From NCBI GenBank assembly GCA_016209495.1, contig JACQVX010000140.1:1-51999 (forward strand): a stretch of 51,999 nt of DNA, in the 5' to 3' direction. Below are positions 25,655 through 34,544 of the stretch, one piece after another. This DNA comes from Planctomycetota bacterium. GTDB taxonomy: Bacteria; Planctomycetota; JACQVX01. The notes under the pieces are model-generated. The model did no database searches. It worked only from the letters and a program-made list of their open reading frames with translations, and was not told where the DNA came from. Position 1 is the stretch's first letter. Each line of letters starts with the position of its first letter. The position numbers were made by a program, and so were the translations under genes.

Positions 25655-25972
25655 TCACCCATCCCCCTCGCAATCCAGCAAAGGGAGGGGATCCTTGGTG
25701 CATGCGGGGACGTACTCGCTGTTCCACTTCTTGATGCGCTCGTTCCACTCGCCGCACCGGACCTCGTCCGGTTCACCGTAGAGGGCGTTCATCGCCTCCA
25801 GGATCGAGCGCAGCTCGTCCAGACCCTTCCTGCAATGGACGCCGGTCATGTCCGCGGCCTCGAGCCGCTCACGACGGAGTGCGGAGTTCTCGCGAGCGAA
25901 GTGGAAGATGATCGCCAACAGTATCAACGCCGCGACGACCGCCACGATGGCCAGGACATACTCGATCGGCAT
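25655..25972 (-). CDS. Small single-pass membrane protein, unknown function
   Basis: A 105-residue minus-strand protein. Its ATG is preceded by GAGGGA 7 bases upstream. One N-terminal membrane helix (about residues 5-26, YVLAIVAVVAALILLAIIFHF) is followed by a charged helix ENSALRRERLEA, then a soluble part with three cysteines (about residues 47, 73 and 88) and a fourth near the C-terminus. No family recognised. It faces the FHA gene and lies between it and the kinase genes. Confidence 0.62.
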   Translation of the reverse strand: MPIEYVLAIVAVVAALILLAIIFHFARENSALRRERLEAADMTGVHCRKGLDELRSILEAMNALYGEPDEVRCGEWNERIKKWNSEYVPACTKDPLPLLDCEGDG

Positions 25973-26004
25973 GCCGGATCCCTCGGGATCCCACTATAGC
26001 ACCC

Positions 26005-26133
26005 ATGCCCCTGAGGGGACGCCTGGTGGCGAAGGTGGCGCGGCTGGCCCGCGACAACCCGCGGGACCCGGAGGTGGAGGCCATGACCGAGCCGCGGCTG
26101 CTGGTGCTCCGGAAGGCTCAGGACGCGGGCTGA
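26005..26133 (+). CDS. Possible small basic protein (42 residues)
   Basis: ATG to TGA open frame encoding a charged helical peptide (VAKVARLARDNPRDPEVEA region) with codon usage like that of real genes here: G or C at nearly every third position. No ribosome site is obvious and no family is recognised. It begins 33 bases from the divergent small membrane protein gene. Tentative; it may be a remnant of a longer gene. Confidence 0.3.
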   Translation: MPLRGRLVAKVARLARDNPRDPEVEAMTEPRLLVLRKAQDAG

Positions 26134-26252
26134 GGCGGCTGCGCCCCACGTCCCCGTCCAAGCCCACGGCCACGGCCACGAGGATCGAGTCGTCCCCCCC
26201 CGGTCACTAGCGGTCTTGCATCGTCGGCGACGATCCCTCAATCTTGCCCTTC

Positions 26253-27101
26253 ATGGCGGAGACCACGATCCCGCGTCGCCTCGGGAAATACACCATCGAG
26301 GGACTCATCGACCGGGGGTCCATGGGGATGATCTTCGAGGCCCGACAGGAGATCGTGGACCGTACGGTCGCGATCAAGGTCCTGCACCCCAGCGTGGTGA
26401 AGATGTTCCCGCACGGCCTAACCCGGTTCACCAACGAGGCCAAGTCCGTGGCGCGCCTCCTCCATCCAAATATCGTCCCCATCTACGACATCGGCACCGA
26501 CGCGGGCTTCCACTACTTCGTGATGGAGTACTTCCGGGCCCGTTCGCTGCGCGACGTGTTGCGCGAGCGAGCGCCGTCCGTGCGCGAGGTCTGTTCGATC
26601 TTCGCGCAGGCGGCCTGCGCCCTGGACCACGCGGGGGGGATGGGCATCGTCCACCGGGACATCAAGCTCACCAACATCCTCCTGGACCCGAGGGGGCTGG
26701 TGAAGGTCCTGGACTTCGGGATCTCCAAGGCAAAGGACTCGGACGACCTGACGCGGACGGGATTCGTCGTGGGCTGTGCCAACTACATGTCGCCGGAACA
26801 GGCCCGGGGCGAGAAGGTGGACATCCGCTCCGACATCTTCAGCCTGGGTGTCGTGGCCTACGTCCTCCTCACGGGCCGGCGGCCCTTCGAGGCGGCCTCG
26901 AAGAGGGATCTGATCCTGGAACGGGGCCGCATGGCCGGCCTGCCCCGGGAACGGCTCCCCAGGCCGTGCATCGAGCTCGTCTCCGCGGTGCCACGGCGCC
27001 TGGACGCCATCGTGCGCCGCTGCATGGCCCCCCTGGCCCGGGACCGTTATCCCCGGGCCGGTGCCATCCTGGACGACCTCAGGGCCGTGCCGGTTTGGTA
27101 G
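26253..27101 (+). CDS. Hanks-type Ser/Thr protein kinase
   Basis: A 282-residue soluble kinase consisting of little but the catalytic domain. Motifs are complete: nucleotide loop DRGSMGMIFEA, VAIK lysine K42, catalytic HRDIKLTN with D136, DFG in VLDFGISKAKD, and activation segment with CANYMSPEQARGEKVDIRSDIFSLG. No membrane segment or sensor domain, so activity is probably set by partners. ATG at 26253 is preferred over a TTG three codons earlier; neither has a strong ribosome site. The tandem-kinase gene starts 5 bases after its stop. Likely phosphorylates ligands read by the neighbouring FHA proteins. Confidence 0.94.
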   Translation: MAETTIPRRLGKYTIEGLIDRGSMGMIFEARQEIVDRTVAIKVLHPSVVKMFPHGLTRFTNEAKSVARLLHPNIVPIYDIGTDAGFHYFVMEYFRARSLRDVLRERAPSVREVCSIFAQAACALDHAGGMGIVHRDIKLTNILLDPRGLVKVLDFGISKAKDSDDLTRTGFVVGCANYMSPEQARGEKVDIRSDIFSLGVVAYVLLTGRRPFEAASKRDLILERGRMAGLPRERLPRPCIELVSAVPRRLDAIVRRCMAPLARDRYPRAGAILDDLRAVPVW

Positions 27102-27105
27102 CGCC

Positions 27106-29175
27106 ATGGCCAGCGCCGGCGAGGCGGCCCCGGGGGCCGCGCCCCCGGAGGGAGGCGAGCGACCCAGGTCCGAGCCGCCGCGGGCCTCCCAGCCCCCCAC
27201 CCTGGGACCCGCGGACCTGGCCCTGGTGCGGGCGGTCTCCGAGGTGTTCCCCGAGTACCGCCTGTCCTCCCGCCTGGGGGGCGGGGCCTGCGGGTTCGTG
27301 TTCATCGGGCGCCACATGACCCTGGACCGGGTGGTGGCCCTCAAGGTCCTCACGCCGGAGGACGTCATCGAGGACCCCGCGCGGGAAGAGCGCTTCATCG
27401 CCGAGGCGCGGTGTCTGGCCCGCCTGGATCACCCCGGGGTGGTGCGCATGCTCGACTTCGGAGAGCGGTCCTCCTTCCTCTATTTCTCCATGGAATACCT
27501 GGATTGCCCGACCATCGCGAGGCACCTGCGAAGGGGCGGCGCCCTCGGGGTCCTGCGGGTCCTGGCGCTCGCGAGGGACCTGGCCGGGGTCCTCGCCTAC
27601 ATCCATGGCCGGGGCCTGGTGCACGCGGACCTCAACCCCAAGAACGTCCTCCTGCCCCGCGGGGGCGAGTTCGGCACCGCCCCCGACTACCCGTTCCTCC
27701 CGCCCCAGCCCGTGGTGCGGCTCCTGGACTTCGGGGACGCGGTCGCCTCCGGCTCGCCCGGGGCGCGGCCCTACACGGGGGAGGAGGCCTACGCCGCGCC
27801 GGAGGTCCTCTCGGGCGCCGTGCTGGGGCCCCAGGCGGACGCCTGGTCCCTGGGTCAGATCCTCCAGCGGCTCCTCAAGGGGGCGGTGGTGGGCCCAGGG
27901 GGGGCGACGGGGGAGGAGAGCCGCATTCTGAGGGACGTGGGCCCCCTCCTGGCCAGGCTCCTGGAACGGGACCCGGCGGCACGGGAGGCCGACCTCTCCC
28001 GGGCGGCCAGGGACCTGGAGGGCCACATCGCGACCCTGGAGGTCGTCCGGCCTCCCGTGGCGGCGCGGGTCATGGCGGCAGTGAGGGGGATCTTCGATAG
28101 GCGAGCCCCGGTCCCGTCGGACTCGCCGACGGCCCCCCTTGCCGGGGCCGCCGTCACCCCGTCGGCCCTGACGTCCCCCGCGCCCCGTCCCGCCGAGCCG
28201 CGTTCGCGGCGGGCGGCGGGGGCGGAGGTGGACGTGGGGGAGATCATCCGCGCGGAGAAGGAGCGCCTGGCCACGAAGCCCCCCGAGGCCGCCGATGGGG
28301 ACGAGCGGGAGATCCAGGGCCAGGGGTGGTTCGGGAAGTTCCAGATCCTGACCCGGGTGGGGCGGGGCGGGATGGGCGTCGTCTACCGAGCCCTGGACAG
28401 CGTCGCCCACGAGGAGGTGGCACTCAAGGTCATCAAGGCCGCCGCCAGCTCCAGCGCCGTCTTCATCGATCGGCTGCGCCACGAGGCCGAGAACGCCCGT
28501 TCCCTGGACCACCCGAACATCGTGAAGGTGCACGAATTCGGCTGCGTGGACGGGGTGCACTACCTCTCCATGGAGTTCATCGAGGGGGAGACGCTGCGGG
28601 AGCGGGTGCAGCGGGAACCGCTGTCTCTCCCGGACTCGGTCCACGTCCTCAAGGAGGTGGTGCGGGGCCTTGCCTACGCGCACGAGCAGGGGATCATCCA
28701 CCGGGACATCAAGCCCTCGAATGTCATGCTCTCCTCCTACAAGTCCCGCTTCGGATTCCTCCTGGACGGGGAGAGCGACCTCCTGGTGCGGATCACCGAC
28801 TTCGGCCTGAGCCGCAAGGCCGAGGAGGGGAGGCGGGCCCAGGGCGGGGATACCTTCGGGACGGCGAAATACCTGTCCCCGGAACAGATTCGCGGAGAGT
28901 TCGTCGCCGGGCGGTCGGACATCTTCAGCCTGGGCATCGCCGCCTACGAACTCCTGACGGGACGCGAGCCCTTCCAGGTCTCCCACTCGGTGGGCTACCT
29001 CCACTGCAATGTGGAGGAGGTGGAACTCCCGGCCCACATGGTCAACCCGGTGGTGCCGGAGGGGCTGTCCCGGGTCATCGCGCGGATGATGGCCAAGCGA
29101 GTGACGGACCGCTACAGCGCCGGGGCCCTGCTGGCTGACCTCACGAGGCTCGAGGGGGAGCTTTTCCAGTCCTGA
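27106..29175 (+). CDS. Tandem Ser/Thr kinase protein: atypical and canonical kinase domains
   Basis: A 689-residue protein with two kinase domains. The first (about residues 50-310) has loop GGGACGFVF, VALK, and DFG in RLLDFGDA, but its catalytic loop reads HADLNPKN: aspartate D175 is kept while the usual Arg (HRD) is Ala and the usual Lys two residues on is Asn, so it may be weakly active or a pseudokinase. The second (about 412-675) is canonical: RGGMGVVY, VALKVIK, HRDIKPSN with D534, TDFGLSRK, GTAKYLSPEQIRG. The 100-residue linker is Pro/Ala-rich. No membrane helix. Directly downstream of the single-domain kinase; allosteric control of one domain by the other is a reasonable guess. Confidence 0.92.
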   Translation: MASAGEAAPGAAPPEGGERPRSEPPRASQPPTLGPADLALVRAVSEVFPEYRLSSRLGGGACGFVFIGRHMTLDRVVALKVLTPEDVIEDPAREERFIAEARCLARLDHPGVVRMLDFGERSSFLYFSMEYLDCPTIARHLRRGGALGVLRVLALARDLAGVLAYIHGRGLVHADLNPKNVLLPRGGEFGTAPDYPFLPPQPVVRLLDFGDAVASGSPGARPYTGEEAYAAPEVLSGAVLGPQADAWSLGQILQRLLKGAVVGPGGATGEESRILRDVGPLLARLLERDPAAREADLSRAARDLEGHIATLEVVRPPVAARVMAAVRGIFDRRAPVPSDSPTAPLAGAAVTPSALTSPAPRPAEPRSRRAAGAEVDVGEIIRAEKERLATKPPEAADGDEREIQGQGWFGKFQILTRVGRGGMGVVYRALDSVAHEEVALKVIKAAASSSAVFIDRLRHEAENARSLDHPNIVKVHEFGCVDGVHYLSMEFIEGETLRERVQREPLSLPDSVHVLKEVVRGLAYAHEQGIIHRDIKPSNVMLSSYKSRFGFLLDGESDLLVRITDFGLSRKAEEGRRAQGGDTFGTAKYLSPEQIRGEFVAGRSDIFSLGIAAYELLTGREPFQVSHSVGYLHCNVEEVELPAHMVNPVVPEGLSRVIARMMAKRVTDRYSAGALLADLTRLEGELFQS

Positions 29176-29240
29176 TCCGTCACCAGCCCAGCGGGATACG
29201 CGGCAGGCGGCGGGTTCTGCTCACATCCGTGAATTTCTCC

Positions 29241-29269
29241 TTCACATAGGTGTCCGGCCGGGCTAGGAT
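29241..29269 (+). promoter_or_regulatory. Sigma-70-type promoter of the subtilase fusion gene
   Basis: TTCACA at 29241-29246, 17-base spacer, TAGGAT at 29264-29269. Predicted start near 29276, about 60 bases before the ATG, which has GGGGAG 6 bases upstream. Confidence 0.65.
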
Positions 29270-29336
29270 GCATCGGATCGCGGGACCCGGGGGACGCCAC
29301 GGGAGTCGGGCGCACCGGCATGATGGGGAGGACGCG

Positions 29337-32300
29337 ATGCATTCGGTAATGATGAGCGAGCAACCGGAGGTTGCGCAGCGAGTGATGTCGCGCAGGCCGC
29401 TGCTCCTGGCAACGGCCATCCTGGTGATTTGCGCGGCGTTCGGCGCCAGGGTCTTGCTCTACGAGCTACCCCGCACCCACGCCACGGCACGCCGGGTCCT
29501 GGAGGTGGAGGGCCGCGCCGAACGCACCGAGCTCACCCGCTCGCGGGCACGACCCACGCACCGGACCGAGGTCCTCCGCAGCTCGGGGGCCGTCCTCGCG
29601 GTGGAGGGGCAGCTCAACGTCGCCTTCCGCCGGGAGCCCACCGTCGGCGAGTTGACGGACCTCGAGGACGCCCACGGCCTGCACCTCGTGGGGGCCAACC
29701 GGGCACTGGCGGTCTACACCTTCGAGGCCTCCCGGATGGAGAGCCCGGTGGACCCGGCGGCGCTCGCCCTACACCCGCTGGTGCGCTACGCCGAGCCCAA
29801 CCTGCTGGCCAAGCCCTGCGCCTACGTCCCCGGCGACCACCTCTACCCCGACCAGGAGTCCCTGCGCGAGGCCCGGATCGACGAGGCCTGGCGGCTCGGC
29901 ACCGGGGACCCGTCGGTAGTGGTGGCGGTGGTGGACACGGGGGTGGACGCGAGCCACACGGACCTGGCGGGCCGCGTCCTGGCGGGCTGGAACTTCCACG
30001 AGGGGACCGTCGACACGGCGGACCACCTGGGCCACGGGACCGCCATGGCCAGCATCATCGCCGCGGCCGGCGACAATGGCTGGGGGATGGCGGGGGTAGC
30101 CTGGGGCAGCGCCGTCCTTCCGGTCAAGGTGACGGATGCCAATGGGCATGCCTCTTTCGCAAACCTGGCCTCGGGGATCGTCTATGCCGCGGACCGCGGT
30201 GCACGGATCATCAATGTCTCCATGGGCGCCCGGGTAGGGTCCCGGCTCCTGCGGGACGCGGTGGACTACGCCCGCGCCCGCGGGGCCCTGGTGGTGGCCT
30301 CCGCGGGGAACGAGGCCACGAACGTGGAGATGTACCCCGCGGCCTACCCCGGGGTCCTGTGCGTGGCCGCCTCGGGACGCAAGGGCCCCATCGGCGGCTT
30401 CACCAACATCGGGAACCGCACGGACCTCCTGGCCCCGGGCGAGGACGTGACGGTGGCGGTCCCGGGCGCCTTCGGGACCGGCTCCTGCTGCCACGACGAC
30501 GACCTGCCCACGCACGTCACGGGCGACGGCGCCTTCACGCGGATCCACGGCACGAGCGCCTCGGCGGCCCTGGTCTCCGGCGCCGCGGCCCTGGTCCTGG
30601 CCCACAGGCCCTCCCTGGGGCCGGCCCAGGTGGCGGCGGCCCTGGTGGCTTCGGCCCGCGCCGTGCCCGGCATCGAGGGGGCCGTGAGGGCCGGGGCCCT
30701 GGACGCCGAGGCGGCCCTGCGTCTGGCGGAGCGGGGCGGCTCGGACCTGGCCGTGGAGCGGGTGGAGATGTACCCTGCCCGCCCCCTGCCCGGGCAGGCC
30801 GTGGTCGTCGTGGCGCGGGTGGCAAACCACGGCATCGACGCCCTGGGGGCATGCACGGTGGCCGTGGACGGGGGCGGCTCGGCCGGCGTCGCGGCCCTGG
30901 GTCCGGGCGAGGCCGTCGAGGTGGAGGTTCCGTGGACGGCGCCACCGGCGACGGGTCCGGCGACCCTCACGCTCAGGGCCACGCCTCCGGTGACGGACCC
31001 CACCCCGGCCGACAACGTGCGGCTCATCGCGGTCCCGGTGGACCCTGTGCCGGCGGTGGACCTGGCGGTGACGCGCATCGCCATGGGCGAGCCCCGCGCC
31101 TCCGACGGCGCCATCCCGCTGGAGTTCACCGCCCGAAACCGCGGGAGCGCCCTCGCGCGCGACGCGGAGCTCCTCGCGGTGGTGGACGGGATGGTCGTGG
31201 GCGGCGAGCGCCTGGACGGCATGGCCCCCGGGGAGTCCCGCACGGTGCGGGCCGCGTGGACGGTGCCCGCCTCCCTCCCGGACGGGGTGCTGGTCTACGC
31301 CGCTCGGGTCCGCGCGCCGGGCGACGTGCGCGCGGACAACGACGAGGCGTGGATGGACTTCCTCGTGGCCGGGGAAGGGAAGGCCCCGGTGGAGACCCAG
31401 TACCAGCAGGGGGGCGACGTGGACATCATCGTGGATGCCCCGTACCGCATCGAGCCCCTGCGGCCCTACGTCCCCCTCATGATCTTCGTCCCCGATAAGG
31501 GGGCCAAGAGCCACGAGGCCTTCCTGACCTTCCACGGCATGGACGTGGTGGTGAAGGACGACCCGGCCTACACCTCGCCCGGAAACCGCATCTACGAGGA
31601 CGGGACCGGCCGGGAGCCCTCGACCATCCCCCATGGACTCGAGGTGGTCGACGAGAACGGCCAGGTCCTGACCCGCGGCGGGCTGCCCAATCCGAACCTC
31701 TTCCAGGACGACGAGCTCCGGGTCCGCGGCCGGTCGAACATCCTGCGCATCACGCGGGACACCCTGGGGGTCCCCCCGGTCCCCTCCGCGACGGTGACCA
31801 AGTATCTGGACGTCAACCTGCGCTGGCGCTTCGCCCGGAAGCTGCTCTTCTTCTACACCTACAGCGACGGCGTCCACCGCAGCGTCCTCCGGGTGCAGTT
31901 CGCCTCGGACCCTCTCCCCGCCTTGCCGGGGGAGGCGCGCTACTACGACACCCACGTCCACACCATCGCCGAGTGGTTCTTCGGCTCGACCTTCAACCTC
32001 CTGGCCCCGCGCAAGGCCTATGGCGGCCCCGTCCACATGTACAAGGAGACCGCCTACGCCATGGGGATCATCGACCGCTTCGGGAACTTCGAGAACGCGG
32101 TCATCACCACGGACCACAACCTCTTCTTCAACCGCCAGGTCTCGGACCCCAACGACGAGGACGTCCGCCCCCCCTTCGGCCCCACCTCCCAGGGCTCCAG
32201 CCAGTCCCCGGACGAGTTCGACGCGAACCGCGCCTACTTCGGCGGCCTCACGGCAGGGCAGGAGGTGGCGTTCAACGAGCTGGCCATGGGCATCGCCCCC

Positions 32301-34187
32301 CTCGGGGGCCACATGCTCACCTACCGCGGCGAGCACATCGAGGGGCCCTGGCACGGGGGGAGCACCATCTCCCAGTGGCTGGGCCAGGGGAGCCCGGTGG
32401 AGCTGAAGGACGTCCTCACCCGGCTGGCGCGCCAGAACCAGCAGACGAACGCCGACGCCTTCACCTACGCCGCGCATCCCTTCAGCAGCCAGGGCTGGGG
32501 CAAGGACAAGTTCGAGATGGTCCTGGGCATCGACCCGGCCCACCGCACGACGGACTTCGTGAGCGCCACCAAGGACGAGTTCGTCTACAAGGGTCTGCAG
32601 CTCTACAACGGCCGCAACGCGCGCCACCTGGACTCCTCGAAGGTCGACTTCGACGAGCTGAACCCCTGGGCCGATGCGGCCTTCGCCGGCGGCAACCCGG
32701 ACTGGGACAAGCCGGTCCAGGAGGGCCTGGTGCGCTGGCACGAGCAGCTCTCCCAGACGCTGGCCTGGTCGTTCAACAACACGCCCGGCCGGCGCTTCAT
32801 CCGCAAGCACTACATCGAGGCGGGGAGCGACGCCCACGGGGACTTCAACTTCGGCGTGGGCCGCCTGGCCACCTTCGTCCCGCTCCAGTCCACGTTCTCC
32901 GTGGACGACAACGCCTACGGCAAGGTGCGGACCTACGTGTTCTCCGAGGGGTCGGCGGGGACCAGCCCGGCGGAACGGGGTATCCACGCCCTCTCCGACG
33001 GGAACTCCTGCATCACCGACGGGCCCCTGGCGCGCTTCGCCATGGACGCGGAGGGGCGCTTCGACTCGGACACCCTGGCCTGGCACGACCTCTCGGGCCG
33101 CTTCGAGAACGAGGACGGGCGCATGGGCGGCTCCGGGCCCGCCTTCGACGGGGGCGGGACGATGCTCGTGGAGCGGGGCAACCCCTACGTCCTCTATCGC
33201 TACCGCTACACCAACACGCCCGAGTTCGGTTCGGCCGGCGGGCTCGTCCAGGCCGTCCAGATCTACAAGACCGAGCCCAACCTCCCCAACCCCACGAGGG
33301 CCCGGGGGAGCTTCCACCAGATCGTGGGCCGCGGCACCCTCCGGGCGATCGCCCCGGACACGGACCTGGTGGAGGAGATCAACCCCTCCCAGGAGGGGGC
33401 CGTCAACGCCGTGAGCGCCTTCGCCCTCGGGGCCTTCACCGGCGGCGACCCGGACACCACGGCCCTGGGGGTGGACGAGTACCGCTGCTACACGAACCCG
33501 GTCTGGGCCATCCCCTACGACGCACGCGTCGAGGTGGCCGGCATCGACACGGCGCGGGGAGTCATCCCCCGCGGGAACGCGCGGCTCACGCTGCGCTTCG
33601 ACCTCTCCATGGAGCCCCGCGCCTACACCGTGGAGGTGAAGCGCCTGGACCGCCAGGGCCGCTCCACGGGCTCCAGCCAGGCCGCCCTGGGGACCTTCTC
33701 CTCGGCCGCCGGCTGGGCTGCGGCGGGCGGGGTGGACGACGCGGCCTGGGTCCTGACCAACGATCAGGACCTGGGGCTGGCCGGGGAGGAGTACCCCTCC
33801 GCAGGCTGGTTCTCCTTCGTGGTCTACACCCGGGAGCCCTTGCGGGACACCCACGGGAACGCCCTGCACCCCATCGCGCGGACCTTCCGCGTCCAGTACG
33901 CGGGCGGCGCGGTGCTCGGGCTGACCGGGACCGGCCCCGGCACCGGCACCGCGGGCGGCGGCGGGACGACCGTCGCCCCCAGCCTGCCGGCGGCCCCCAC
34001 GGCGGGCCAGACCGCCTCGGCCCCGAAGGCACCCAAGGGCGGCGGCCGCAAGGGCTGCGAGGCGGCCTCGGGCCACGTGGCGCCGGCCGAGGCCCTCGGG
34101 GCCCTGCTCCCGCTCGCCCTGCTGGCGGCGCTCCTGGCGGCCGCGCGCAGGCGCGTCAGCGGCCGGCGGTGCGGGGTTTCAGGCTGA
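29337..34187 (+). CDS. Exported subtilase-CARDB-PHP metallohydrolase fusion with MYXO-CTERM-like tail
   Basis: A 1616-residue surface or secreted protein. An N-terminal signal/anchor (about 18-40) and a propeptide-like region (to about 160) precede an S8 subtilisin domain with full triad: D200 in VVDTGVD, H233 in LGHGTAMA, S407 in HGTSASAALVSG. Two CARDB-like beta domains follow (about 475-690). The third part has the scattered metal motifs of PHP-type phosphoesterases (CehA-like): DTHVHT (H873, H875), TTDHN (D926, H927), AAHPF and GSDAHGDF (D1165, H1167). The end has a Gly/Ala/Pro spacer, GC motif, hydrophobic helix and Arg-rich tail, as in MYXO-CTERM sorting signals. Subtilase plus PHP in one exported chain is unusual. 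The start is fixed by GGGGAG 6 bases before the ATG. Confidence 0.9.
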   Translation: MHSVMMSEQPEVAQRVMSRRPLLLATAILVICAAFGARVLLYELPRTHATARRVLEVEGRAERTELTRSRARPTHRTEVLRSSGAVLAVEGQLNVAFRREPTVGELTDLEDAHGLHLVGANRALAVYTFEASRMESPVDPAALALHPLVRYAEPNLLAKPCAYVPGDHLYPDQESLREARIDEAWRLGTGDPSVVVAVVDTGVDASHTDLAGRVLAGWNFHEGTVDTADHLGHGTAMASIIAAAGDNGWGMAGVAWGSAVLPVKVTDANGHASFANLASGIVYAADRGARIINVSMGARVGSRLLRDAVDYARARGALVVASAGNEATNVEMYPAAYPGVLCVAASGRKGPIGGFTNIGNRTDLLAPGEDVTVAVPGAFGTGSCCHDDDLPTHVTGDGAFTRIHGTSASAALVSGAAALVLAHRPSLGPAQVAAALVASARAVPGIEGAVRAGALDAEAALRLAERGGSDLAVERVEMYPARPLPGQAVVVVARVANHGIDALGACTVAVDGGGSAGVAALGPGEAVEVEVPWTAPPATGPATLTLRATPPVTDPTPADNVRLIAVPVDPVPAVDLAVTRIAMGEPRASDGAIPLEFTARNRGSALARDAELLAVVDGMVVGGERLDGMAPGESRTVRAAWTVPASLPDGVLVYAARVRAPGDVRADNDEAWMDFLVAGEGKAPVETQYQQGGDVDIIVDAPYRIEPLRPYVPLMIFVPDKGAKSHEAFLTFHGMDVVVKDDPAYTSPGNRIYEDGTGREPSTIPHGLEVVDENGQVLTRGGLPNPNLFQDDELRVRGRSNILRITRDTLGVPPVPSATVTKYLDVNLRWRFARKLLFFYTYSDGVHRSVLRVQFASDPLPALPGEARYYDTHVHTIAEWFFGSTFNLLAPRKAYGGPVHMYKETAYAMGIIDRFGNFENAVITTDHNLFFNRQVSDPNDEDVRPPFGPTSQGSSQSPDEFDANRAYFGGLTAGQEVAFNELAMGIAPLGGHMLTYRGEHIEGPWHGGSTISQWLGQGSPVELKDVLTRLARQNQQTNADAFTYAAHPFSSQGWGKDKFEMVLGIDPAHRTTDFVSATKDEFVYKGLQLYNGRNARHLDSSKVDFDELNPWADAAFAGGNPDWDKPVQEGLVRWHEQLSQTLAWSFNNTPGRRFIRKHYIEAGSDAHGDFNFGVGRLATFVPLQSTFSVDDNAYGKVRTYVFSEGSAGTSPAERGIHALSDGNSCITDGPLARFAMDAEGRFDSDTLAWHDLSGRFENEDGRMGGSGPAFDGGGTMLVERGNPYVLYRYRYTNTPEFGSAGGLVQAVQIYKTEPNLPNPTRARGSFHQIVGRGTLRAIAPDTDLVEEINPSQEGAVNAVSAFALGAFTGGDPDTTALGVDEYRCYTNPVWAIPYDARVEVAGIDTARGVIPRGNARLTLRFDLSMEPRAYTVEVKRLDRQGRSTGSSQAALGTFSSAAGWAAAGGVDDAAWVLTNDQDLGLAGEEYPSAGWFSFVVYTREPLRDTHGNALHPIARTFRVQYAGGAVLGLTGTGPGTGTAGGGGTTVAPSLPAAPTAGQTASAPKAPKGGGRKGCEAASGHVAPAEALGALLPLALLAALLAAARRRVSGRRCGVSG

Positions 34188-34193
34188 GTGCTC

Positions 34194-34220
34194 GGGGGGG
34201 GGCCGGAGACGGTCCCCCCC
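34194..34220 (+). terminator. Terminator-like hairpin after the subtilase fusion gene
   Basis: A run of G (34194-34202) pairs with a run of C (34214-34220) across a short loop, 7 bases after the stop. No T-tract. Confidence 0.5.
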
Positions 34221-34485
34221 GAAGTCCCCCCCGCGCTCGCACGGTTTCCTCGGTCCTTCGGCTGTCCGTCCCTTGCCATCGTGTGGTCATGGCTGGTGGC
34301 CGCCATGAAGCAGCGTGCCTTCGGGGAGATTCTCCCGTTCGGCTTGGGCTTGGGCTTGTGCTTCGGGGGGATCCAGACGATCCGGGTCGCATAGGGGGTG
34401 GGCTCCGTTCCGGTCCTCAGGCCGCGCGAGGTGACGCGGCGATCCATGACCCCCTCCCCCGGGTCCACTCTACCACGGTTTCCGT
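34221..34485. other. Non-coding stretch before the PilZ operon
   Basis: No supported gene. A 68-codon plus-strand frame (to 34394) and a minus-strand frame with Lys-Pro repeats cross it, but neither has a ribosome site or recognisable content. A short GGGCTT direct repeat is present near 34345-34365. Confidence 0.5.
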
Positions 34486-34514
34486 TTGACCCTGCCGCGG
34501 GGGCTACGTAGGAT
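34486..34514 (+). promoter_or_regulatory. Sigma-70-type promoter of the PilZ-histone operon
   Basis: TTGACC at 34486-34491, 17-base spacer, TAGGAT at 34509-34514; the best-matching promoter in the window. Start near 34521, about 24 bases before the PilZ ATG. Confidence 0.72.
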
Positions 34515-34544
34515 TCGGCGCGTCGCGTCGGAGTGGGGGCCCGC

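Noticed and set aside
25550-25999. Plus-strand frame with an Ala-His repeat
   Set aside because: The repeat comes from the CCCACG tract; the rest overlaps the better supported minus-strand membrane protein gene.
26205-26250. TTGCAT followed by CAATCT 17 bases later as promoter of the kinase gene
   Set aside because: The -10 element is poor and would place the transcription start almost on the start codon.
34188-34394. Plus-strand 68-codon frame after the subtilase fusion
   Set aside because: No ribosome site, starts inside the terminator-like hairpin, no recognisable content.
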